Positions 23,443-34,359 of a DNA stretch of 64,000 bases are shown here, one piece after another. The notes below the pieces were generated by a model. That model was not told the DNA's origin and did not search any database. It saw nothing but the letters and a program-made list of their open reading frames with translations. Every line of letters starts with the position of its first letter. Within the stretch, counting starts at the first letter, position 1. Position numbers and translations under genes: made by a program. This DNA is from Aquatica leii. Its lineage: Eukaryota; Arthropoda; Insecta; Coleoptera; Lampyridae. The stretch spans positions 52,442,487 through 52,506,486 of the forward strand of contig CM069433.1 of assembly GCA_035610365.1 (NCBI GenBank), given 5' to 3'.

Positions 23443-24296
23443 CTGCAATAAATGGTAATAGCATTAATATGTTTATTATTAAAAAATAAGCACTTTACTG
23501 TAATAAGTAAATAGTGCTACTACATATAAAAAAAATAAAAACTCATTTAACTGTAAGAAAACAATCCAAGAAATGTAATTATTGTTTACAGTTATATATT
23601 TTTTTAATTTAATATAGGAGTGTTTACTGCCGTATTTTATATCGTTAACAGAAATTTAACGTTAACAAAGAACAACTTTAAATTTGACGCAAATGCACAA
23701 GTGTAGTAATTAAAATTGTGTATACCTTGTTTAAGAAAAAGCGTAGTTTAAATTTTGACGCTTGAATCGTGATCTGTGATTGGTTTAAAAAAAGGCAGTT
23801 TTATTTTAAATTTATTTTAACCTAACCACAGTTAGAAACTCTAATGAGCTCTTTCTCTTAAAAAAAACAATGGTAACTATAACAAATTTAAAACACACCA
23901 AACTCAAAATACAGTTTTTTGAATCCAAATGTCAACACAAATTTCTTATTTGACAATATATCATGTACCTACTTAATATATTTTTATACTACACTAGCGT
24001 GATTAGAGTAGTATAGAGGCGTGCAATATTTAAACGTAAATAACATTTGAGTTTTTGTATTATTTTATATCGTTGCTTAAAAAAATAATTCTTGCTTTTT
24101 TATTACTTCAAACAATTAGTTCTTATCAGAACAACTGTATTCAATAATAGCGTATCGCAATCGTAAGTTTTTTTCAATTTTTCAATTCGTTTATATTTAA
24201 GTTATAACGTATAGTTTATAAGTATGTTGAAATTAGCCCCACGCAATGAGTGCCATTTATAACGTATAACAAAATCGAAAAAGTTTGAAAAAGCAT
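23443..24296. other. Unassigned DNA upstream of the neprilysin-like exons
   Basis: The missing first exon should lie here or further up. No start codon followed by an open frame and a donor in the right phase could be identified. Confidence 0.45.
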
Positions 24297-24985
24297 ATAC
24301 TAAGATAAGAACGTCTTCCGGGTTTGGACCGTGTCAATGTTGTAACCGAAGTTGCCAACGTTTTGCCCACTTTCGTAAGGAGCTTCATCAGGGCGTGAGA
24401 AAAATCGAAGAACTCAAACAAGCAACCGAAATCTAACTAAACACTTCTCAAAAGTTAGGTAATCAACTTGTGAACCAAGCCAGATTCTAAACTCAGAAAA
24501 GGTAAGAAAAAAAAGATAAACTTGAAAAAGCAAACGAAAATCTAACAAAGAACCACTACAGAGTTAGGTAATCAACTTGTAAACTAAGCCAGATTCTAAA
24601 CTCCATAGAAGTGACTTAAAAAGAAATAGTCTCCGTATATAAAGAAGAAGTATCGTCACGGCTGGTTAAGCTCGAAACCATGATCACGATTGAAATTATT
24701 GGGATGTTTGATGATTTCTATGCTCTCTCGAAAGTTCCTGTTAAAAAAGAATGGAGATTGGATAGTACTAACGATAGGTCGAAAGGGAATACCTTGTTTG
24801 TGAATTTTGGGAAGTCCGTATAGACGAGGTGGTTTAGAATCTGAAGGGGTAAGTCGACGTTTAGTTTCAGGAGGTAGATTGGAAGATTTGGTGATTTGGC
24901 TGACCTCACGTTTAATCCTCGAAGTGGGATTACGAGTTAGAAGAGCGTACGTTTACTCAGACACAATAGAATGGATTTTCGCAAC
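24297..24985 (-). mobile_element. Short Penelope-like element copy
   Basis: The terminal-repeat sequence (CTTCCGGGTTTGGACCGTG, GTTGCCAACG, CTTCATCAGGGCG) is followed by two tandem units of about 95 bases that both contain GTTAGGTAATCAACTTGT and AAGCCAGATTCTAAACTC. Then comes a GIY-YIG C-terminal segment (minus strand, near 24.68-24.75 kb) and directly after it the segment upstream of the reverse transcriptase (minus strand, with PPRLYGLPKIHK, near 24.82 kb). The reverse transcriptase itself is not present. The order matches the longer copy at 61.8-64.0 kb, to which it is closely related. Confidence 0.8.
24360..24391 (-). ncRNA. Hammerhead-like motif in the Penelope terminal repeat, altered core
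   Basis: On the minus strand CTGATGA is followed by a GCTC...GGGC stem and then CAAAAC instead of the GAAAC core. The corresponding motif at 61.86 kb has GAAAC, so this copy probably does not cleave. Confidence 0.35.
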
Positions 24986-26442
24986 ATAATCAATAATAAA
25001 ATCAAACAGTTATTAAATACTACTTTTCGGAACTTAATTATTCTTATTATTTACTTAAACTAAAACTGATGGCTATTTCATGAAAAATGTCAACGTATAC
25101 AAGTATATATTATTTACACGAAATTTAATGAGATAGATATACACGGACGTCGTTTTTCGCTACGAAGGAAATTTTACTGTCAATTATGAAGTAGATAGGT
25201 CGCAAATTTTAAGTGCGCCACAGGTTTAATGAGTATTTGAACAAAAATTTATCAATCAGATAATAAACAAAAAGTTTTAATTTCAATTTTTTATTATAAA
25301 ACTACAATAATAGATAGATACCAGTGTAAGAAGCTTTAATTGATATGTTATGGTTGTCGAAGTAGTGAAATGTAAGTTAATATTATGTTCCTCGAGAATG
25401 GCGGCCATGTAAATATATGCAAGTAAATTTTTAAAATGGTCCCTTTTTAATAGAACATTTTTATTACTAAATTTACTCTTATACAACAATCATGATGCAT
25501 ATAGTGTAGGCAAATAAATTGTTGTAAGATTTTATGCACAAGCTGGCAACTGCGCACAAGACGTGACAACGTCTTAAAGCCGGTAAAGTAGGAGATGATA
25601 AAAATAAAAATAAGGATACATACGGATACATGTACGTTAAGAATAATGAAGTTTATGTAAATTACGTTTTATGTGGTTTTTTTACATTATGTATATCTTC
25701 GGATTATGGCCGTGGATAAATGATACTACATGTGAATAAAATTGAGTTTATTGCATCTTTATTTCCTGACAACTATAATTGCCCGCAATAGAAAACTTAT
25801 AAAACGTTCAAATTTAATTACCTTAGTTTATGTAAACGTTAACACGACAGCATCGTATTTTACAAATGTGATTATATTTTGATGAATTTTTAATCGCGTA
25901 TTTAATAAAAAGGTAATGAAAATGGTCGAGCAAGCGAATCACATATAAAGCAGCGTAACTTAACAATAAGCTGCGATCCATTTATTATTAATCCTTCTGA
26001 AATAATTATTTTAGCTTCTTCGACAACTTGTCAGTTAAGCATCCGAATTGTTTTATAACTATATTTAACACAATAATTTTGCGCTTTAATAGTAGTATTG
26101 CTCTATAACTGCTTTTCTCTTATTTTTATAACTGAGGCTTTGTGTCCTTTTAATTAACAGTTATATTAGAACTTCCGTTGTGAGTAATTTGATCCAAAAA
26201 GAGAAATTGTTATATAATATTACTAATAGAACAATTATATAACGTAGTCACATACTTTATTAAAACAGTTGTATAAAACAGTTCTAAAGTGATAAATGAC
26301 AAAGCTACATAGCTATTATAATTAACATTTGTGAGGGGTGAATCTCTTATAACGAATATTATATAAACGTTTACAAAACACTTTTATACTTATCTTATAA
26401 GCAGTTTTATAATTTTGTTGTAAGATCGTTCTAAACATCGAT
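24986..26442. other. Unassigned AT-rich DNA
   Basis: No gene or repeat could be supported. Confidence 0.45.
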
Positions 26443-26694
26443 TTAAAAAACAATTTTGAATAGATAATGTATTTTGAATGAATGTATTGGTTGTGGCTGT
26501 TGACCCATAACCGATACGTTACTAGCGTCGTTAGAACTACGACTTCCACGTGCCTCGTCATAGAGTAAAAGGAAATTTACCGTCGCTTGGATAATATCTT
26601 CGATATATATTGCACCTGGTGTTGGACTTCCTGGGATAGAATTACTTAAATTGAAATTACTTATAGACGAGTTCACATGCTCTCCATCGGCCAT
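26443..26694 (-). CDS. Hypothetical small ORF, unknown family
   Basis: ATG at 26694 opens an 83-codon frame: MADGEHVNSSISNFNLSNSI, then PGSPTPGAIYIEDIIQATVN, FLLLYDEARGSRSS and a stop. The composition is protein-like (S, N, P, G rich) rather than AT noise. IEDIIQATVNFLLLYDE faintly recalls the first helix of Myb/SANT-like DNA-binding proteins of insects, but the match is too short to assign. It could be the first exon of a longer gene; a downstream exon was not found. Confidence 0.3.
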   Translation of the reverse strand: MADGEHVNSSISNFNLSNSIPGSPTPGAIYIEDIIQATVNFLLLYDEARGSRSSNDASNVSVMGQQPQPIHSFKIHYLFKIVF

Positions 26695-27024
26695 CTTGTA
26701 TAACACAAAAGTATGCTGTTTTCCGAAATCTCTTATTTTCTACTTAATCTTAACACTTCTACAGTTAATCCCACTTCTGAAAACTGTAGTAGACAATAAC
26801 ACACGTTTTGTTAAATAGCGTTTACTCCAAAATATATAACATAAGTGGTGCTTGCATAACATAACCGAGACACCCATAAACAACTTCCATAACCAACTGT
26901 ATATAAAAACGGATGTATAATTTTTTTATTTACTCAAAAAAAAAATATTATAGCAAAGGCTCAAAGTGTGCCCAACATAATAAAAACGTTTGTTTTAATG
27001 ACACGACAAACCTAATGCAAACAT
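26695..27024. other. Unassigned DNA
   Basis: Nothing could be supported. Confidence 0.4.
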
Positions 27025-27172
27025 ATTAACATATATAATATAACGCCCAACGTAGTGTTACCACTGTAACGGTATTTATAAAAAGAAATTGTTGACCCAC
27101 CATGATATAACCAACGTCTTTAATTGGCCCATAATTTCCAACCGTTGGCCAACCATTGTGTGTTTGCTGGGA
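27025..27172. repeat. Right end of a TCCCAG-terminated element with TTGGCC subterminal motifs
   Basis: The stretch holds repeated GCCCAACG, CCAACCATT and TTGGCCCA/TTGGCCAA motifs and ends at ATTGTGTGTTTGCTGGGA (27172). Reverse-complemented this is TCCCAGCAAACACA, a frequent insect repeat terminus as far as I recall. The same CTGGGA end closes the elements at 38077 and 56861. The left end was not found, so the extent is uncertain. Confidence 0.4.
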
Positions 27173-27439
27173 TAATAACAAATTACAACAAAAATCAAGC
27201 GAAACGCCGCTCCAAGATGGAAGATGACTTAAGAAGAAGGCTACAAACGCATATGCAATGTATATACAGTAAATATAAATAACTAAAATCAGAACTATTC
27301 AATTGAAAAAAATGTGCTTGTCACAAAGTTAAATTATATTTTTAGATTATGCATTATAATCGATTAAATATTCAATCACGACAGATAATTATCATTTATA
27401 CAGAATGTTTGCGACCCAATCGACAAACCTATCTCTAAT

Positions 27440-28075
27440 ACATTTTCTGGTGAAGATACTACAAGATTACTTGTATTGACGAGTTATGTTCGTTTCGTGG
27501 AGTTTTACAACATCAACTTTTTCTTTCAGCTTTGGAAGTGTTATCAGGTAAAGTCCTACTTGTTTTTAGAACCAGACGACATACTTTGCGTTCTTGGCAG
27601 GATGTTGCTGCAATCTTAGAATCAAAGTGTTTGCCGTTAGATTACGACGATCGTCTGATGTAGATCATTTGCAAGCGTACTATCGGGCTTACCGAATCTA
27701 TTTGGATTTACGTTGTTGCTATGCAATATCTTTTTCTACAGATGTTAGAACCGGTCTCGGAGCAAACACAGCTTGAAATCATTCGTAGTAATTTCATTCG
27801 GTTATGTCAATCTCAGTTTGCACTTTTGAATATCACGTCTTTTTCTCAATTGGTCTCTTTAAGCAAACGTTTGGAGTCCAATTGTAGCTCTGGCAGTTTT
27901 TTTAACTTTCCAACATCTGATATGAGTGACATACTTTTAGAACAACCATCTTTGACTTCTACGAGTAAGACGACTTCGACCGTTGCTGGTTTTTGTGCTA
28001 CTTCACTTCCTTCTTCTATAACTACTCCTAAGTCTAATACTTGTGTGAACTGTTGTTCTAAAGCTGAGTAACTTG
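27440..28075 (+). mobile_element. Gag-like fossil of an LTR retrotransposon
   Basis: The plus strand reads RTRRHTLRSWQDVAAILESK and LPLDYDDRLM, then RTIGPTESIWIYVVAMQYLF and MLEPVSEQTQLEIIRSNF, followed by ITSFSQLVSLSKRLES. This is the capsid-type gag region of Ty3/gypsy-like insect elements. It is broken and old. A cysteine-rich patch follows near 28.04 kb. No LTR was recognised on either side and no polymerase was recognised downstream. Confidence 0.65.
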
Positions 28076-30125
28076 TACATCCTGTTTGTTCTTTAGTTTT
28101 TTTTCCTCCAGATTTTACTTCAAGTTTTAAGATTATTTGGCCTACTACCGATCCGTGGTATTTAGGTCTGATTTCCAAGGTTTCTGCTTTTCCTTGTCTT
28201 TTCTCTCGTTGGTGTGTTGTGAAAGGTTTTTTGTGTAAACGTGTACGTGTTTTTTCTTTGGATCCGTGTCGAAAGTTTAAGTTAAGTTTCTGATAAATTT
28301 CTATTGGTTTTCTTCGTTTCTATATTACTTTAGGATGACTAGCTTTCCGTATGTATATATTTATATTTGCTTACTCGGTTTTTTGAATTAGTACGTCATC
28401 TATAGGATTCTCTCTTCTATTTTTGGATTTGGTTTTTCTTGTTTTGAGTTTTCTATTCCGCTTGTTGGCATTAAAGTCTTGTGGTAAACCATTCAACCTG
28501 GAAGAGCAATTGGTACGCTTTCGTTCTATGCCTAACTGTGATATTTTTTCTTCTATTTTTTATATAATTGGACGGTTGGATGGGCATAGTAGGGTGGTCT
28601 CTCTTTTCGTTCTTTTACGGGAAGAAAAACAAATCAGGCATTTACACCACGCATTATCTATCTCCATCTTTTTCTATATCTATCTTTCCTACTTTTACTT
28701 TTTTCTTGGGTTTAGGGATTTTCTATGTGCCAACTATTCTTTTTGATTTTCTTTAAAGTTTGTCTCTTGGGTGTTTATTTGAACATAGAAACATCTAGTT
28801 TTGTCTCTCTTCGTCTTTTTTTTTCTTTCTTTTGATCTTCAAGGTTTGCTTTCAGGGCATTTATCTGTTTTCCTTTGTTTTCTTTTCTTTGTTTTCTAAA
28901 TCTTGACGTGTTGCTTGAACACTTTTTCTTCTTTAGTGTTCACTGCAACTATGATTTTTTTTCTCAGTCATTTTTCTTGCTTTATTTGGTTTAGTGGGTT
29001 TTTGTTTTGTTGTGCTTAGGTTGAAACTTGGTATAGACCGCAACGTCTCTTTTTGTTCTCTGTATTTCCGCTTAGTCGACATTTTTTACGTTGTCAATCA
29101 CCGTTAGAATATTTCTCTGCTTTGAGTTCCTTTTGCTCTTGGAATATTCTAATCCGTTTTTTGGATTTTAGGGTCTAAGTGACATTTCAACACGTCTAGC
29201 ACTGACTCACGATGTTGGGTTAGCAAGTGATGTTTCTAATTATTCTTTATTTACTTTTACTTCTTTTTTTTTCTTTCTTTCTTTTGGTTTTGTTTTGTGT
29301 TATTGCGGTTTGGATTTTTCTTGGATTGATAAACTTCAATAATTAGCTTTGTGGAACTTTGTGGTTGTGACTTTTGGATTACTTATTTTTATCTCTGCTT
29401 TTTAGGTAGTTCTACATGTGTCAACTTTTAATCAAAATCTTTCTTTTTATTTGAGATTTCTTCGTTGGTTTTCTTTGCTTAGATCTTTAAGGTATGTTTG
29501 GTTTTTTGGTGAAAGAATTTCATAAAGTCTGTTGACAACTTTTTAGGCACAACTGTCTCAATTTTTCTTTTGATTTTTTGTTTTTTAAATCCGCATATCA
29601 CAATTCTGGATCTCCTAAATAGTGAAACTTAATTTTTCTTTTTATTTATTGAGTTTTGGGGACTTATATTCAGGCATCTGTTTGTATTTGTGGGTTAAGG
29701 TTTTATGAGATTTTAGAGCGTTGTCCTTGGCCGTAGTTTAAACGTCTTTCTTTTCTATACTTCTTTTCATCTTGGTTTGCTTAGGATTATCCGTCAGTGA
29801 GGTTTATAGGACTGCATTGTTTTCTTGCTTTCATAGCGTAACGACTTTCCACTAGTATCTTTTGTGATACTTCATTTCTGTTGGTTGGAGTTTTTGGTTC
29901 TTTGGAATATCCTTCCGCTTTATAACGATTTTGAACACCTTTGATTGTGGATACATGGCGAAATCGGAAAACCTTTTTAATTTACGTTTCTTTTTGAGTT
30001 GGGTGTTATTGTGTTTTAGTTGGTTTTGGATTTTAGGGATCTGTCCTTGGCGTATGCCTAAATTTCTCTATGCCTTAGCTAGTGTCCACTTTCAACACGT
30101 AACAAATTGTCTATTCGGAAACTTT
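28076..30125. other. Long T-rich, purine-poor tract, unassigned
   Basis: About 2 kb in which the plus strand is very rich in T and poor in A, unlike the flanks on either side. No protein domain could be read in any frame. It follows the gag-like fossil and may be the rest of that element, or a separate purine-rich element on the minus strand. Confidence 0.4.
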
Positions 30126-32689
30126 TAAATTTAAACCCTTTAACAAATGTTTGTGATTTAAATTTATTGTAAAATAAATATTATAATGTTACGTAACAAA
30201 ACACATCTATCAGATCAAAAATAAGGTACTGGTTAAGTAAGCAATAAAATTACTCTAATGTTTAAGTTAAAAATTGTAATTTGATTCATGGCACTTTCAA
30301 TAAAATTTGTGCGGTAGTAATAAGGTACGTAACTAATAAAAAACAGTTAACAAAAATGCGTTTTTAGAATACCAAAAAATTTACGTAGTAAAAGTAAGAA
30401 TAAACGGAAAATATATTCTGTAAACACCAAATATACTTGTATACTAAAAAAGCAAGAAATATATATAACAGTTTGTATATTTAATTAAATCAATCATAGA
30501 AGACTAAAAAAACGGTTAAGTCATAGTAATAATTACTTAATAATACAAAAACAAAAATACTAGTCTTTAAATGTAATTTTAAATTAATGTAAACGCTACT
30601 ATTTTTACCATATGGTACTTACAAACAATTAGTTGAATCTTGCATTTTATTACTTGTTCTGTTGTTATTACTACCAACAACAATTTCCATAGTATGCCAT
30701 TGAAATTCGGTAAGTTTTTCAGCATTTACTTGGATCTGTTTGAGTTATTTTTTTTATTTAAACACAAACGTAGTGGTTTATACATACTGGTTTTACACAA
30801 GTTTTTCTATTCATTGCCTAACTGCATAAGTATATAATAAATATATTTTTTTAAATTATTAAACTTGTTCTACGTAACAAATAAGTTACAAAACTGCGTC
30901 TAACAAGACTTATTTCTAAGTAATTATTTTATTGAATGAGTAAATCAATACAAATCAGTACAAATAATAAACAAACTTGACAGAAATACATATTAATGTT
31001 AGCTTATATTAATATAGGTCATTTAAAATCAACAAATAAATTGCTATTTAATGCATTAGTTTTTATTTCAAAGGTTATATATAAAATATAACCAAATACA
31101 ACAGAATATATTTAACAAAAATATTAATTCAGTACATTCAATGAGCTTGATTTAAACAAAAATTATAATTTGTTTTTTAATTAGAAAATCTACGAAATTA
31201 TATTATTTCCTATTTTTTATAAAAAAGTTTTAATAAATTTTGTAGTGATGTTTTAGGTAGTTTACAAAACAAATTATTTCTTTGTTAAATCTAAAATAGT
31301 GCACATATAATTATTAAAAGTAATAGAGCTATTTTTAATTACATATTATGTTATGTCAGTAAAACTTTACTTTAAACAAAAATGAACCATACTTAATTAT
31401 ATAAACAGACAATTAAAATTTTTTAAAAATTATAATTAAATCTGATTAATAAAACTGTTTGTATTCACGTAAATAAGCAATTAACAATAGAACGTAAGCG
31501 TAAGTTTTTTTTAATAACAAATAAATTAGTGAATTATACAAAACATAAAAAAATTCTAATCGAATCAAACTATAGAAACATATTTAAACTAGTTTAGCGT
31601 TAACACATTATTCTTTTTTAAAGTTTATACATTTGTTTTAGTATCAGTACTACCTTTTAATTTTGTTCAAGAACATTGAATTAAAATTTATTTTTCAAAT
31701 AAAAATTATACTAGTTTTGTAGTATTTACTAAATAATCTAATAAATTTAATGTAAAGCCACATATATTTTATAAAAAAAATATATTTTTCAAAAAAACTG
31801 ACTGTTTTGGCGTTAAAGATTGTTGTTTCTGTTTGTGATTACTACGTACATTTGTTTACGCTTTCGCTAGTAGAACGCTTCTGCATAAAGCTTACAGAAG
31901 AACTTAACCTGTGTAGTACTTATATGTTTATATACAATAGAAGGATTACTTCTGTAACGGTAAGCCTGAACATTGACAGTAAAATAAAGGTTGTTAAAAA
32001 TATTATATTATGTCCTATATAAACCTAAAAAAATTAAGAAATAGCTTACATACTGAAGAAATATTTATATTATTATCAATTTTAGTGTCATCGTCTGAAA
32101 CAGTTTTAAATCGACGGTACATGCATTAAATCAAATAAAGATGATTGTTCGAATCTACTATTTAATATAATTTTCTAGAAAAATACATTTGTTAAAGATT
32201 TACAACAAAAAATAATATAAATAAACTTAATTCAATTTGCTTCTTCATTCAAAGAAGAAGATCGAAAGTTTTTCTTTATAGAGATGTTTTGTGCATTACA
32301 AATTCACTTCTCAAGTAGCTACAAATTATTTTGATAGGTATTCAACAAATGATCAAAACAGAATTACATAAGTATATTTTCAATTCAAGTCACTTTGAGA
32401 AAATTATAGAGGAAGTACATGGAACATGCTCTCAAAATGTTACTTTCAAACTTTTATGTGTCAGTCACGGTAGACTTAGCAATATTTAAGCAATCCTAAA
32501 ATACCTCATATCAAGTCAAACAAAAATTCTGCTGACATTTTTGCAGTCTTTAACAAGTACATAAACTAGAACTTCGATGGCAAACAATACAAAATGTATC
32601 TTACAAACGTCCCAAGAAAACAAAGTTTGCCTACAATTTCTTATGTTTTTATTAATAAATTTTACGTTTTCACGTTTGCAAAAAATTAC
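30126..32689. other. Unassigned, very AT-rich DNA
   Basis: About 2.5 kb with no gene, RNA or repeat that can be supported; short open frames at 30640 and 31807 have no motifs. Confidence 0.5.
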
Positions 32690-32780
32690 AACCTAATGCT
32701 TAAGTATGTAAATGTTTATAGAGTTGGAAACGTTGTAAGTTGGTTTTATACCCGTGCAATTCAAATAAGCTTTGCATAAA
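32690..32780 (+). repeat. Dispersed repeat unit, copy 1
   Basis: TTTATAGAGTTGGAAACGTT followed by GTAAGTTGGTTTTATACCCG recurs in reverse orientation at 38150-38235. The two copies lie just outside the ends of the 32.9-38.1 kb element. Confidence 0.65.
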
Positions 32781-33059
32781 CTGCGGGCTAAAACCAAAAC
32801 ATATATACATTATAAGGTAACAATGTTAATGCAAATGTGAAAATGCCACTAGAGTTAACCACTTGACGGCTGTTTTGCTCTTTGGGGACCCTTCAGCAAT
32901 GGGAAAACACTCTACTGTACTTCCACAAATGCATTGACGGTCCTATCCCAGATAGGACACAACTTTCAATGGACGTTTATTTTTAGACCATACATAATCC
33001 ATAAATCCATGTATTTTAAACTAACGATCTTCAAACGTCCATTTTTAAATTAACTTAGG

Positions 33060-33600
33060 TTATTCTACACTTTAATATTGGCACTAGTTGGCACTACTGA
33101 CATATTTTTTACCGACACGAACTTTTGCAATTTGTATTTGAGTGTTTTAAAGGTATGTACTTAGTATATAATTAACAATAATTATTTGTAATAAATTAAA
33201 AAAAAATGATTTTAGTAGCCGACCACTAACTTGTTACTTTTTGTGTCCCGGTTAATAACCTCCTAAAAAAATTCTAACCTCTAAAACACTTGTTCGATTT
33301 ATAAATTATAATACTAACAAAATTGAGTTTTTAAGTGAAATATTTTGTATGTAATTACATTAATAAGACACTTTGCAATAATAATATAAAATATTTATTG
33401 CAGTTAAAAATGCCAAAAATAAAATTTTATAATTTCAAAGTTTATTGATATCCTAAAATTTCGCTTTTATAGACTTCGATCGATAGAACTGGTTTTCAAA
33501 TCTTAGGTAACGGAAAACTAGAATCTCGGTTAATATTAAAAAAAGTCTTAATTATTTCAATAGATTTCTTAATTCTTCGCTGATAGTAATTTGAAACATT
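33060..33600. other. Left interior of the TCCCAG element
   Basis: No coding domain was recognised. A possible donor (AAAG then GTATGT) near 33153 could mark a first exon of the element's gene, but this is speculative. Confidence 0.35.
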
Positions 33601-33604
33601 TACC

Positions 33605-34216
33605 AAAATTATAATACTTTTAAACATAATTTAATGACCCGTTTCTAGTGCGTGTTTTGCCACCGCTGACTTTAAAAATTGTTTAAGACGATTACACCTT
33701 TGATGCTCCTCAATACAAATTCCCACACTTCTACCCATTTCTCTTATGTATGCACGACTACAAGGGCAAGGAATGCTATAAACACCGTCTGATTGAAAAA
33801 GAATAACGTGCTTCATCGGACTTAAGAGTTGACCCAATTTAGCAAAAGTAGAAAACCGATCAACAATGTTGTGTTTAGACTTTGTTTCTTATACGGTCTG
33901 TGGTACTTTTGACTGTATGGTAGAGAAGCGAAAGACACTGGCTGACACCTAGATTCCGTTGTTACTCTTGGTTTGGCAGACGTAAACTTTGTAATAGACC
34001 GCTTAATACTTTTTCTATTGCAACTGTTTGCGATTAACACCTTAGTTAGACGATTCAACTGTTTTTCAAGATGTTGGAGTTGACTTAAGAAAACAGCTCT
34101 GTATACAAAGAATTTACTATTGATAATTCTTGAGAAGGGAATGATAAGATAAATATCTATTTGTATGGGTAGGTTTTCGATAAACTGCATGCAATAATGA
34201 ACCGTCTTCATTTTGA
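33605..34216 (-). mobile_element. Penelope-like element fragment, third family or diverged copy
   Basis: The minus strand from 33837 reads GVYSIPCPCSRAYIREMGRS then VGICIEEHQRCNRLKQFLKS and AVAKHALETGH, a GIY-YIG domain whose usual YIGETGR is YIREMGR here. Upstream (34211 to 33870) the thumb-like region with QLQHLEKQLNRLTKVLIANS and SIKRSITKF is seen. No reverse transcriptase palm was found. It is 5'-truncated and sits inside the 32.9-38.1 kb TIR element. Confidence 0.75.
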
Positions 34217-34359
34217 TTAACTAAAACGCGCAAAATTCGTGCAGTACTTTTGGACGTAGAAGGTCATATTTTACATTTAAGGCAACGTCAAAGCGAAGTA
34301 CAAGTATAAAAGTTGGAGAAGTTAGTGAGCGAAGGGACGCGAGTCAGTAGTGGTAGTAA

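Noticed and set aside
27846-28178. 110-codon minus-strand frame
   Set aside because: It is antisense to the gag-like fossil, whose plus-strand text fits a known family.
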